Part shown: one piece after another, positions 24,101-34,883 of the stretch
Layout: every line of letters begins with the position of its first letter
Position numbering within the stretch: position 1 is the first letter of the stretch
The notes under the pieces: model-generated
What the model saw: the letters and a program-made list of their open reading frames with translations, nothing else
What the model was told of the DNA's origin: nothing
The model's database searches: none
Assembly: GCA_030248065.1 (NCBI GenBank)
Contig: JASAMV010005947.1
Coordinates: 1 to 64,000, forward strand
From: Rhynchonema sp. JSB1_4
Lineage: Eukaryota > Nematoda > Chromadorea > Monhysterida > Xyalidae
DNA: 64,000 nt
Direction: 5' to 3'
Translations under genes and position numbers: made by a program

Positions 24101-27100
24101 CCAATTCAGCAACGTCTGACTGTCGCATAACGTTATAGCCCTTATCCTCAAATGCAATATCATTAGTAAAAAAACAGCTGGAGTACTGTCCTGTGTCTTT
24201 AACAGCCAAATAACTAGATGTTGAGTTACGAAAACAGAAACCGATTAATTCCAATAAAATACAACTTTTCACTGTGTTAAAGGGCAAAGTAGTGAACAAA
24301 GTAGAAAAATCAGCAGTAATGACATGTTTGACTTTATTGCGGTTGGTTAGCCACAAGCCAATCCGTTACTTTTAAGCTACTATCCACTGAAACATACATA
24401 GTTGAGCCGCTATTTTTCTTAATTTTGACACAATAATTAGAGAAATGATCATTTTTAAACTGTTTGAGAACAACAGAACCCACTAGCGATAGCGGTTTGG
24501 TAGAACAATTGCGTGAAGCTGCCAAGAATATAAATTTGACAGTTTTTTTATGTAACTTGGGCAAAGCATTGATGTGAGGCAACTTTTTGGTGAACGACTG
24601 CATATCAAGATTAAATTTATTATTTAAATCCTTATGTCTGGCAATAACCTGTTCAAACAAAGTTACTCCATAATGGATTGTCAATAGTGACACCAAATTC
24701 AGCCAAAAGTTTGCTAACATAGAATTTTCTACAAACAATGACATAATTATTACTAGCCTTGTCCGCCTCACTGACCACATATTTATTCGCCAATAAAGAC
24801 AAGATAGATTTTAGTGTCACCTTATCGACTGAACAATGATCATCAGATATTTGGTTTAACCTGGAGCGTATGATATACATAAATCTATCCTTGTATTGGT
24901 TAAAACAATCAACATTAATGTTATGGCGTTTCGCCCAAGACTATAAATGGATTAAATATGCTATATGCTGGGCCTAAATCGGCCGGGCCTGAAAAACTGG
25001 GCCTGAAAAGGTCGGGCATGAACTTCCGGGCCTGAAAAGTCTCGGAATAGAAAAACAACAACATTTGAAGGACGGTTCTCGCATTACTGATCGGCGCGAC
25101 CGAGGCCGGCTTCAAGCTGAGAAACGTCGTCGACATTCCGAAAGGCAGAGACGCGATGCGTGTCATTCGGCAGCAGCTGCGTCCGGGAACGCTCGTCAGT
25201 GACAGGAATGCCGGTGCGCGAATTGTGAGTGAGAGGGGAATAAGTGATCTGGCGAATAGACACATATCGCGTATTACGAGCCCGAGAATATTGGGTGATA
25301 TTTTCGAAACGGTGTAAAGGTCAGTTGGGTGTAAAGGTCGGTGGAAAGCTCGTTGTGAGAAAGTTCAGTGTAAGCTCGGCGTATGCTTGAAACATTGCAC
25401 GCTGAGCAAGCAGCTGACGCTCGTTTCTAAACGAAAGGTCAACTTTGACAGTCTGCTATGCAAGTCTAAATCGTTTGTTTGCACTATTGTTTATTTAGAC
25501 TGGTTGCACAAGCGCTTTAAAACAATATGTAACACGTGCATAGGATTACAACGACTTCTGGATAACTTATCATGAGAACTTCAGTCGCTCAAAGAATTGC
25601 TTCACTTGGTGAGGGTGCGAAATGTTCCAAAAATCGGCCACATTTTTCGAAAACACAAGTTTGTCTCTAAATTTTGAGGCCGCGCTTTGTGTTGCAGAAA
25701 TGAAAATGCAATAGAAAAATAGAGCATTTTCGAAAGTACCAGAAAATAAGGTTTTTAAATTTGAAAACACTTAGATAGCGGCGTGACAGGCCGAAAAAGA
25801 CCTAAAAATTGCCACTAAACTGCATAGTTGCATTCATTGACGGAAATGTGATGTAAATAAGCCACGTATTGCATTGCATTGGAAACGAGAAAGTCAGATA
25901 AACGCACAGTCTAACAATCTAGACGAGTTTCAATACTTCAAACCCCATGGTCCGGCTGCTGCAGCCATGCCAGCCTGAATAAGATATTTGGCTATAAGTC
26001 GTTGCTGTTAAGAACTATTGCACATTTAATAGCGAAACGATGTAGCTTAAAAATAGCTATCGAACGATATATGACATGCCCGCACTATCTCATACCACGG
26101 GCAAAAAACGGTCAAAATTCCGAAATCGCACACGGTGACGTGACGGTTCATTCCAGAATCGTCAAAAAAGTAATTTTTTAACCTCTGCCCTTAAGTGTAA
26201 GAATTTATTTGGGCTTGTTATACATCATTCGAAAGCTACTCCCGAGATACATTGTTTGGTGCTGTCAGATTTACAATAGCTGTTAACAATAAGCATTTAT
26301 AGCTGAATATCATATTCAGGTTAGTATGGCTGCCCCGAGAGATCTGTAGACCTTGGGGTCTTCGGACCTTGATAGGTTGTTAAACCAGACGTTTCTCTCT
26401 TTTTTTTGTTTCGAATCCGATACAATCTGTAACCTTTATGTGTCACAATTCTGGCGATGAATGTAACCACCTAATTTAGCGGCACTTTAATGGATTTTTA
26501 GGCCTGTCACGGAGCCAGCCATGAGTTAAAAAATTTAAAAACCATATTTTCTGGTACTTTCGACGATGTTCTATTTCCCCATTGCATTCTTATTTCAGCA
26601 GCGCTAAGCGTGACCTCAAAATTTAGGGACAAACTTGTGTTCTCGAAAAATGTGGCCAATTTTTGGAACATTTCGCACCTTCACCAAGTGAAGCAATGCT
26701 TTGAACGACTGAAGTTCTCATGATAAGTTATCCAGAAGCCGTTGTAATCCTATCCATGTGTTACTTGACCTTCAACTCATTTCGAGTTTCTGCACCGGTC
26801 GTTCCAATTTGTGCAAAAATTCACTTTTTTCTGGAACGAAAAGTCGCTCTACCAAGAGATAGCGAATCTCCAGGGGGCTTAAAGTTTGTGCGTGACATAG
26901 GCTGTCGGAATGCTTTCCAACGGTGTGTAACAATATGTCCTGCTACCCTTCATTCGGTTATGTCCCGAGCCCTTTAACAGCAGACAATGTTTCATGATTA
27001 CATCTAGCGTACACCGCCGACCGTACTTCACACTGACATTTCCACTCTTGAGTCGGGGCTGAAAAAAATCCACTCGACAATTCTATCCTCCTCACCTCAC

Positions 27101-30100
27101 ACATAAAACAGATCAACTGATCCTTTCAGTCGCTAACTGGAGTGATCAAATTCAACGACGTTTGGTTTGCGTACCCGTCACGACCGAATGTCAACGTTCT
27201 GCAAGGCATTCAACTGCACATCGATGCGGGACAAACGATAGCGATCGTTGGCGCATCCGGTTGTGGAAAAAGCACTGTGATAGCGCTCATTGAACGATTC
27301 TATGACGTGCACAAAGGCGAAATCGTTAGTCGGCAATTGAGCAAAGCCGGTTTGCGCATCTGAGTGAAAAAGCGCGAGCAGAACTTAAAAACGAACTGGG
27401 CCTTGGCCTACTTGAGCCCAAACACAACACTGAGCCTAAGGGTAGGCCCAAGCCGAAGCCGAAGCCTAAGCCATTGTAACAAAGTAAGGACATTGCACTC
27501 TTTCACTTGCCCAAACCGGCTTTGTGCCCCGTCGACGGTACCCAAGAGCGCGCTAAATGGGATCTAACTGGGTTGTGCTTCGCTTCTTCCGATGTTGGCC
27601 AAACCAAGTTGTTCGATCAACTCAACGACAATATTTTTGCGCCCTGTCGGGTGCGCCCAAATTCAGTGTGATGGTCTTGGAAATTTCCGAAAACAAATAC
27701 AGGTGACAGTACGGATATTCACGAATAACAGTCTTTGTTTCTATATGTACCAACGGTATATAGCTGCTTGACGACATCAACATACGCGAGCACAACGTCC
27801 AACATTTGCGCAGTCAACTGGCGGTGGTCAGTCAGGAACCGGTGCTCTTCAATCGATCCATCCGAGACAACATTCTTTTTGGAATGTCAGCCACATCTGT
27901 TCATGAGACAAACGTTATTCAAGCGGCGCAGATGGCAAACGTCCACCAGTTTGTCTCCGACCTGCCGTTGGTTGGTTGGGCTGAACGCTGACAAATTCGA
28001 AAAGTGAAAAGTTTACCACGCGCTTTTCGCTTTTTGATTTTCGCTTTTGTCAGAGGGCAAAAGCGAAAAGTTGACAAGTTCAGTCGTCACTTATCTCACT
28101 CACCAATCGCAGGCTGTGAAACATTTTCTGTCGATCGTCTGTGACTAAGCGCAATGTTAATGACGTTGCTGTTGTATGTTTTGTTATCTTTTCGCTTTTG
28201 CGCGTTTGTCAGGCGGCAGCCTTGATGGGTTCAGAACAGGAGCTGTGTGTGTCGGCCGCGTTGCGCGTAGTTCGGGGTTCTTTTGCCGTGTGCGGCCCCT
28301 GGAACAGGCAAACAAACGAAAGACAAGTTCACGAGTGTTCATGTGTCATGATGGCTGAAGCTATGGCAACAAAGTTTGGTATTGGTCGCACAATGACTTT
28401 ATAAGAATTGATCAAATTTTTTCTAGAATCGTGAAGAGGGGACTGTGACGCGTTACACGATCACACACACAACATGCAATCAACAAAATGTTTCGGACCC
28501 GCAGCAACGTGGGTGCTCTGCTAGATTATTTGCTGATGAAAATGTTTTGTCAGAAACACAAATAATAGCACAGTGATTAAGAGTGACTGAACGTGAAAAT
28601 CAGGATTGGTTTGATGAATTTCTATAAAGTCATTGTGCGACCAATATAGCAATATACTATTCAAATTTGAGCTAATCTCCGGCACACACCAGGGTTATGA
28701 TACGATCGTTGGTGAACAAGGCGTATTACTGTCGGTCGGACAGAGACAGCGTGTGGCACTGGCCAGGGCCCTGATTCGACAACCAAGAATACTGTTGCTC
28801 GATGAGGCCACCAGTGCGCTGGATTCACAGAATGAACGGGTGAGTGAGCGTTTGATGACGTTGATTTTTTTTTAAAAAGTGAAGCACTTTTGTGGGCTAA
28901 AGTGCCACCGGTACTCATCCAAGCCGGTGCCAGGAGGTGTCCCTTGGTCCGGAACAAGCTGATTCTCATTTACCGACCCTTTTCTGGAATGTAAGGCTGG
29001 GTTGACCCGTGAAGTAGCGCCTGCTTGGAATAACTGGTCCCAGAGGTGACCGGGCCAAACCCTATGCTTAACCTGATAGACGGGAGGGGGTGTGGGTGTG
29101 ACACGTGACAGACAACTTACGTTGCTGGTGCACGTATACAGTAGGTGGTGGTAATTGTGCCAATATTTGTGTGGCTGCTTCACTTGCCTAGTTTAATCGA
29201 CGAATGTCTTTTGTGACCGGACCGCCAATTCCGAAGACAATCCGTCAATGATGGTAAGCCAAACGATGTTGACTGGTGTCTTGTGGACAGGGCTGGATTA
29301 AAAAAAATTTTATTATCGAACTTTTTTCTTAACTTTTTTCAATTTTAAAAAAAATTTTAAGATTTACTTTTTTTATTCCGGACCACAAAAATTTCGGTTC
29401 TCAACGTGAAAAATTGTCGAAAATTTTTGTAAGTATATTTGATTGCACTTGAGAATATAGGAATAGTTGACACCGACCAGTTGTATTCACAAACGGGCAG
29501 TAGCGAGGTTATATTTTTTACAATGAGCCCGATAACGTGACAATTCGCGTTGGGGATAGCCAGACCATATGTACCAACAGTGTAGTTCCTGGTCCGGCGC
29601 GGCGGTTTGTGTACCTACCCCTTTTTTCCGTGCGGCGGTTAGTGTACCTCCCTGGAGGGGGGAAGGGGGGAAGACCCAAATCCGGGAAAAAGTCACTTTT
29701 TGAGGTTGAAAATTTGACCCATTTTTGCCCCTTTTTGGAAAAAATTCTCCATAAAAAGGGTATTTTGGCGACTTTTGACATCATTGACCTAAAAATCACC
29801 CATTTTAGGCCTAAAAATGCCCATTTTAGGCCTAAAAATCCCGATTTTAGGCAAAAATTGAGGCGGTTAGTGTACCTGGCGCGGCGGTTAGTGTACTAGT
29901 GTACCTTGGTCGCGGCGGTTAGTGTACCTTAGGGGGGACCCCCCTCCCCCCAGGAACTACACTGTGTACCAACATCTGTAGATTGTGGTATAAAAAGTGA
30001 AGAGAAAGTGAAGTCACGGGAAAGGTAAATGATAGGCACATTTTTTAAGCAAAGTGACATGAAAACAGCTGCATAACCCGAGGTGTTGGAACGATAATTT

Positions 30101-33016
30101 TGGACTTCAAGCAGATTTGACTTCCTGGAATAACTGAATGCGCACATAATGACGGCTGCTTAGGTTATTTAGTAGAGCCACGGACTGTCTAACGTTGTAA
30201 TGCCATTGTACCGATGCGAAATACAAGCGCCGCAGGCAATTTTTTGAGAAAAAACAAGCAGAAACATGCATAAAAACATGCATTTTCACAACAAAATGGA
30301 GCAAAATAATAAAAAAAAGTTGTGAAATAATAAAAAAAGTGAACTTACTTTTCTAATTTTAAAAAACCGGAAAAGTGGCGAACATTTTAAAAAAAATTTT
30401 GTTTTTACAAAAGAATTTTTACTTTTTTTAAAACCCAACCCTGCTTGTGGACGTGTAGTTTGCACAAAAGATGAGACACAGTACAGGGTGTCTCAAATGT
30501 ACCCTTTCACTTTTTTTATGCTGTCATTACTAATGTTATAGGGTGGAATTTTCGAAATGGTGTAAAGTAAAGGTCAGTTGGGCGTAAAGGTCGGTGGAAA
30601 GTTCGGTCGAAAGCTCGGTTGGCGTAGCTCGGTGTAAACGTGAAACATTGCATGTTATTGACGTGGAATGTTTCAAGCTTACACCGAGGTCTATCACACT
30701 GAGCTGTCGACCGAGCTTTTCACCGACCTTTACACCCAACTGACCTTTACACCGTTTCGAAAATATCACCCATTGACGGATTTTGCTCATTTATGCCGCA
30801 ATCGAATCAGGCGGCGATTGTGCATATGTATATGGAATGCACAAAATAATCCGTTCCACCCGTCCCCTGATGTTTCAAGGCCAGTTTATGATGCTTGGTT
30901 GCGCTTTTTTTGCATAGCGAAAAGAAATGAATGGGAAAGACTCGATAACGTCCGTTTTGTGACTGTAGGTTTCTGAATTCACTTCAACGCTCATTCACTG
31001 GGGAACTGAGCTGCTTATTCAAATTCAGTCCTTCTCACTGATTCTGTTCTTGCGAATGATAACACGATCAACACACGGTGCGTGTACATCTGTGTTGTAG
31101 CGCAAATCTCCCTTGCTGCAAACCAACAAATTAAAAATTGAAAATGGAAAAAAATTGAAAATTAAAAATTGTGTGAAAAACGCGTAAATCGTTGAGAAAA
31201 TCACAAACAAAAGGCTGGCAAACTTTCTTGAAGTAATTTCAACCTATGTAGCTCATGGTTTAAGCTGAGTTTTTTTTTATTTTTTTTATTTCTGAGCTCC
31301 ATCAGCATAGGTTTGCTACAAAGGAGGGATCACAGCATACAGTAATCCAATGACTAACAATTTAGTGCTCAGCGATTTCTCCTAAGTCACCCTAAGGTCC
31401 AAAGGACTTATCACCGTCAGCAACAGAATCGCAGTCAATCTCAGGAAGTCATGGCTCTATTTAAGTGCGCTCCTGTCGCTCCACATTCAAATTGCTTTGA
31501 AGCTTCGGTTCGGGCCATGAAGGGTCCGGTGCGGCAGGCAACCATGTTTGCGCGGCGAGATGGTCACTTGTGCTGCGATGTTCTCAGACTTATCTGTTGT
31601 TCAGCTGCGTGGGATGCTGTTGTTCTCTTTTTTGTAGCTTGTAGGCCATCGGTTTTGTGAAGTCACATCCGCCAATGGAGCGCTTGTGCTCTTGTTGTTG
31701 GGTCAAGGAATAATTTCCACAGCAGCCAGCCTGTTTCTCTTTCCATTTGCTTGCTAGTTGAAAAAACCGCAACCAAGCACCATAAAGTGGCCTTGAAACA
31801 TCAGGAAACGACCGGGATGGGTGTTTTTGTGCATTCCGAATAGGCAGAATCGCCGTCTGATTCGATTGAGCCATAAATGAGCAAAATCCGTCCACTGCAA
31901 CATTAGTTATGACAGTATAAAAAAAGAAAGTTTACTTTTGAGGCACCCTGTAGATCAATAATGCGTGTGGTGTGTGTGCCGTTGCACCAAAGTGAAACAT
32001 TGCATGATGCCAACGGGAGCTCACCAGCCTAATTCTGCGATTTTCATGACCGAAAAAGACTTGCTTTGTTCGTTTGGTGAAAGGAAATCCGGCAACTTTT
32101 TTCCTTGGTGGTTAGTCTACCGGTCCGGGATGGGTTATTTTGTGCATTCCATATATGCAGAATCGCCGTCTGATTCGATTGGCGTATATGGAGAATCGAC
32201 GTCTCGCTGGCGCTCTTGTTATCAACAAGGCCCGCACCGGTCACATTGTATTAGCCTGGCATTATGGGCCGAAACTGCATCCACAGACATAACGTAATGC
32301 GTGCCCACAAGACCCAATCGAATCGTGTTATTGATGTTGACAGCATTTCACGCATGAATGCGTAATACGTTTTGTCAGCTCGTCCAAGCCGCCATCGACC
32401 ACGCTCGTGTCGGTCGCACGTGTGTCATTGTCGCGCATCGATTGTCGACAGTTCGTAACGCCGATCAGATCGTCGTCATGCGCGATGGTCGCGTAGTTGA
32501 AAAAGGTGTGCGCGCTGCGTTTCACCAATACTTTTTAAATCTGTCGTAGCATATGAACATCATGGACTACACGAATTCTGTCCTCAAAACAGAAATATTC
32601 CGACCTACTTTCCGTTCTTCGTGTTTCTAAACAGCGAAACACGAAAGTAGAAAATTTCATGCTTCATGGCAAAAGTTTCGATCTCAGTTGAAAGGTTAGC
32701 AGCGCCATTGTCTGAGATTATTTTCCACTTGCGTCCAAATGGATAACGGAATATATTCTTGATGTCGAAAATATTTTCGTGTTCGCGTTCGTATTTTTAT
32801 TCAGCAACTGTAATATCGGAAGAAATGTTTTTGAAAATATGTAAATGCGTGCTGGTGATCTGAAGAGAGACGTGCTTGACCATTCAGGAACTGTTTTTGC
32901 GTGGATTCTTATTTTGTCACTGTGCGTAAAAAACATTATTCACAGGAACGCACGCAGAGCTCTTGGTTGCCAGCGGTCACTATCGAAAGTTGTGTGAACA
33001 TCAACTCATTGACTGA
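17041..33016 (+). CDS. ABCB-type (P-glycoprotein-like) multidrug transporter, C-terminal half
   Basis: Ten exons read in order as the second half of an ABCB full transporter: 17,041-~17,235; 17,946-18,152; 19,460-19,560; 22,000-22,137; 25,071-25,224; 27,130-27,324; 27,764-27,970; 28,693-28,839; 32,379-32,505; 32,946-33,016. Splice phases agree at every junction from exon 2 onward, and the last exon ends THAELL...HQLID-stop. Members of the family export hydrophobic compounds across membranes using ATP. The piece includes the second membrane domain and a complete nucleotide-binding domain (Walker A, Q-loop, signature, Walker B, H-loop). The N-terminal half is not in the window. It may lie to the left of base 1, which would place the left inverted arm inside an intron. 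Exon 1 appears frameshifted, so a decayed gene is possible. Alternative reading: a half transporter. The family call is firm, the exact subfamily is not. Confidence 0.85.
17389..17520. mobile_element. Short foldback MITE in ABCB intron 1
   Basis: CAGTGCCGGGTGCAATTCTA is mirrored by GAATTGCACCCGGAACTG over about 35 bases, flanked by TA. No coding. Confidence 0.7.
17756..17928. mobile_element. Short derivative of the reverse-transcriptase element
   Basis: Ends TTATTCCGCGACTTTTCAGG and GGAACCGTCGCACGAT match the termini of the 2.6 kb element, and the interior is only GGCCTGAA-type repeats. The flanks ATTCCAAA and ATTCCAAT agree at 7 of 8 bases as a target duplication. It lies 17 bases upstream of ABCB exon 2. 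Confidence 0.75.
18710..19159. mobile_element. hAT-like MITE, CAGGG(A/T)TGGGC family, second copy
   Basis: Exact 8-bp duplication CTAAGGAC at 18,702-18,709 and 19,160-19,167. The left arm has the uninterrupted target near 15,841. It interrupts a segment that is a direct repeat of the inner end of the left arm. Confidence 0.93.
19460..22137 (+). CDS. ABCB exons 3-4: membrane domain loop and helix 5
   Basis: Exon 3 (19,460-19,560) encodes [20 protein letters not shown], matching the family's ENIRTVxSLxxE loop. Exon 4 (22,000-22,137) encodes [20 protein letters not shown] then [12 protein letters not shown], the usual helix 5 and RxGAYL motif. An AG|A arginine codon bridges them. The 2.4 kb intron between is almost entirely transposon: a CAGGGTTGG-ended element at 19,662-19,849 and a foldback element at about 20,165-21,965. 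Antisense copies are at 15,629-15,729 and 11,989-12,126. Confidence 0.85.
20165..21965. repeat. Large foldback element, right arm, uninterrupted
   Basis: The 1.8 kb version of the palindrome seen at 12,165-15,020, without the two later insertions. It fills most of ABCB intron 3 and ends about 35 bases before exon 4. Confidence 0.75.
22176..22436. mobile_element. TTGGTCGCAC-family MITE in ABCB intron 4
   Basis: TA-flanked partner of 11,691-11,950. It begins 39 bases after the exon 4 donor, and only 18 bases of intron separate it from the duplication flanking the next element. Confidence 0.85.
22463..25050 (-). mobile_element. hAT-like shell carrying a reverse transcriptase (right arm)
   Basis: Partner of 9,078-11,664, with the duplication AAAAACAA at 22,455-22,462 and 25,051-25,058. 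The right-hand target duplication ends 12 bases before ABCB exon 5. Confidence 0.75.
23434..24880 (-). pseudogene. Reverse transcriptase remnant, right-arm copy
   Basis: Same frames and breaks as at 9,248-10,694, including the split before the [11 protein letters not shown] box, so it was already broken before the arms were duplicated. Small differences: FIFLAAS instead of FRFLAAS, and TVK instead of PVK. Confidence 0.75.
25071..28839 (+). CDS. ABCB exons 5-8: linker and nucleotide-binding domain 2
   Basis: Exon 5 (25,071-25,224) is the linker, with IGATEAG and [13 protein letters not shown]. Exon 6 (27,130-27,324) has the A-loop segment VWFAYPSRP and the Walker A motif GASGCGKST. Exon 7 (27,764-27,970) has the Q-loop [20 protein letters not shown]. 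Exon 8 (28,693-28,839) has [20 protein letters not shown], Walker [13 protein letters not shown] and the D-loop. All four junctions keep frame, for example DLPL joined to GYDT. The signature is LSVGQ where ABCB proteins usually have LSGGQ. The splice acceptor of exon 5 has a poor pyrimidine tract and lies 20 bases downstream of a transposon end. Confidence 0.93.
25530..26760. repeat. Foldback element with ~500 bp arms (right)
   Basis: Partner of 7,375-8,600, lying in ABCB intron 5 between the linker exon and the Walker A exon. Confidence 0.75.
28382..28644. mobile_element. TTGGTCGCAC-family MITE in ABCB intron 7
   Basis: TA-flanked partner of 5,484-5,746, ending about 50 bases before exon 8. 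Confidence 0.9.
29578..29964. mobile_element. hAT-like MITE, CAGTGTAGTTCCTGG family (right arm)
   Basis: Exact duplication TGTACCAA on both sides (29,570-29,577 and 29,965-29,972). Partner of 4,141-4,550 with one TTTTAGGCCTAAAAATGCCC unit fewer. It lies in ABCB intron 8. Confidence 0.92.
30829..31838. mobile_element. Element A, right-arm copy
   Basis: Forward copy of 283-1,297 bounded by GGAATGCACAAAATAATCCG and GGGTGTTTTTGTGCATTCC. The short frame [20 protein letters not shown] is at 31,451-31,660. A fragment of its end recurs near 32,130-32,160. It marks the outer limit of the right arm, about 500 bases before ABCB exon 9. Confidence 0.65.
32379..33016 (+). CDS. ABCB exons 9-10: H-loop and C-terminus
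   Basis: Exon 9 (32,379-32,505) follows TTTGTCAG and encodes [20 protein letters not shown], which contains the switch histidine of the ATPase. It ends VVEKG with donor GTGTGC. Exon 10 (32,946-33,016) follows TATTCACAG and encodes [15 protein letters not shown], then a stop. These two exons lie outside the right arm and have no copy in the left arm. No AATAAA signal is obvious just downstream. Confidence 0.9.
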
Positions 33017-33354
33017 TTGCGATTATCGATGTTATTCGTGCTTTATTGTAGGCAGTGATAACGTGTTCAGTATTACCTAATATACATGATCGGTTTTATC
33101 ATCCCTTGTGACTTGTATAGCAACGATGCTTGCTGTTTCAACTAGGTAGGAACATAATTGTGAGTGTGCAGACGTTCAAAAAAATGCTCTGCTCATCAGA
33201 CGTTTTTTTTTGTTCGAAGAATTATGTGATATCATTTTGTGATGGACAGGCATGAGGCCAAGAAAGCTAAAAATTTAGAAATGGTTCGAGGTGTATGTTT
33301 AGCGTACATTTGCTTGAATGTTCAACTGTAATGTTCGAATGTGACTGTAACAAT

Positions 33355-33490
33355 GGGTGGAATTCACGAAAAAGTTTGATTGGAGAGTTGAGTGGAACGT
33401 TCGGTGGAATGGTTGCGGTAGACTCAACTGCCCACTGAACTTTGCACTCAATTTCCAGCGAAATTTCCGCTTCGTGAATTCCACCGAATA
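33355..33490. repeat. Short palindrome, GGGTGGAATTCACGAA
   Basis: GGGTGGAATTCACGAA is mirrored by TTCGTGAATTCCACCGAATA about 115 bases on. A foldback MITE without coding, in the gap between the ABCB stop and the transposon nest. From 33,017 to 33,355 I see nothing recognisable. Confidence 0.6.
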
Positions 33491-33861
33491 ACCCAATCGC
33501 ATTCATGCAAGCACCAGACCTGCAGTACAGTACACCTATGGTCCATCCATCCGCATGACACTTGGTTTCAGCTGAGCTGCTTGGTATATAGGATCCAGTG
33601 CTGTTCCGGTTACGGTTGGCTTACGAAAAAGAAATGAAAGAGAAATCGGTTTTGATCTTATTTTTGTGCGCCGTTTTCTCTGACATTAAAGGCAATCCAG
33701 CCGCTGATGTCACCGCCGCGAAATCTACAGTATACCAGAGTTTGAGCCATTACACCGTTTTTCGACTTATACATGAAGCGATTTTATTTCTTTAGTTCAA
33801 TGTTTCATGCTGTTTCATGCCACGCAGCTGAGTACTGTGTGAGCCGAATGGCTCTAAAGAG

Positions 33862-34883
33862 TAGGCCTGGGCACAATACCACTTTTGACACCCAATACCA
33901 ATACCCAATACCAATACCGGCCCTGTACCAATACCCAATACCCAATACCAATACCGAATTGGGGACCCAATACCAATACCCAATACCAATACCGGGCGAG
34001 ACCCAATACCAATACCAATACCCAATACCAAATCAATACTACTGAAGTGCTTGGTATTGGGTTTGGTATTGGGTTGGTATTGGTATTGAGTATTGGGTAT
34101 TGGGTTGGTATTGGTATTGGGTATTGGGTATTGGTCTTAGTATTGGTTTCGTATTGGGTTTTTGGTCTGGTATTGGGTTGGTATTGGGTTTGGTATTGGT
34201 TTGGTATTGGGTTTTGAGTCAGGCATTGGGTTTGGTATTGGTTTGGTATTGGTTTTTTCTAGGTTAGTATTGGGTATTGGTTTTGACCCAATACCTGGGC
34301 AAACCCAATACCAATACCCAATACCAATACCAGGCAGTGTAGTTCCTGGTCCGGAGGGGGAACAGACGTACCCTCCACTATTTTCGGAGGGGGAACAGAC
34401 GTACCTACCTGGGGGGAAGGGGGGGGGGGAAGTCCCAATTTGGGGGGGGACGGAAAAAAGTCAATTTTTGAGGTCGAAAAATTGGACTATTTTTGCCTTC
34501 TTTTGCGAAAAATCCCCTATAAAAAGGGTATTTTGGCGTTTTTTTGGAGGTTTCACCTAAAGTTTACCTATTTTTGGCCTAAAAATGCCTATTTTAGGCC
34601 TAAATTTGCCCATTTTAGGAAAAAATTGGGGGAGCAGACGTACCCGGAGGGGGAACAGTGGGGCAGGCGTACCTCGGAGGGGGAACAGACGTACCCGAGG
34701 GGGGGGGGGTCCGGGGTCCCCCCCCCCCCTCCCCCCCCCCCCCAGGAACTACACTGATACCAGGCCAGCTTCAATACCAATACCCAAAACCAGAATTAGA
34801 CCCAATACCAATACCAAACACTGGTATTGGTATTGGTATTGGGTGGTATTGGTATTGGGTATTGGGTATTGTGCCCACCCATA
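33862..34883. mobile_element. hAT-like element with CCAATA subterminal repeats
   Basis: Ends TAGGCCTGGGCACAATACC and GGTATTGTGCCCACCCATA, exact 8-bp duplication CTAAAGAG at 33,854-33,861 and 34,884-34,891. Nearly all of the body is ACCCAATACC / GGTATTGGGT in opposite orientations. The apparent frames here are repeat translation. A CAGTGTAG element is nested inside. Confidence 0.88.
34335..34756. mobile_element. Nested CAGTGTAGTTCCTGG-family element
   Basis: Exact duplication ATACCAGG at 34,327-34,334 and 34,757-34,764, inside the CCAATA-rich element, so it is the younger of the two. Subterminal motif GAGGGGGAACAGACGTAC. Confidence 0.92.

Larger units (their letters stand above)
19200..31838. 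repeat. Right arm of the inverted duplication
   Basis: Inverted partner of 1,850-16,010. It carries ABCB exons 3-8 in the sense orientation and in frame with exons 1-2 to its left and exons 9-10 to its right, so it is the arm that belongs to the functional gene layout. At all four places where the left arm has an extra transposon, this arm shows the uninterrupted target site with a single copy of the target duplication. Confidence 0.9.

Noticed and set aside
33880..34870. Regular short repeats resembling a CRISPR array
   Set aside because: The units GGTATTGGGT / ACCCAATACC have no spacers, occur in both orientations and lie between hAT-like ends with a target duplication.
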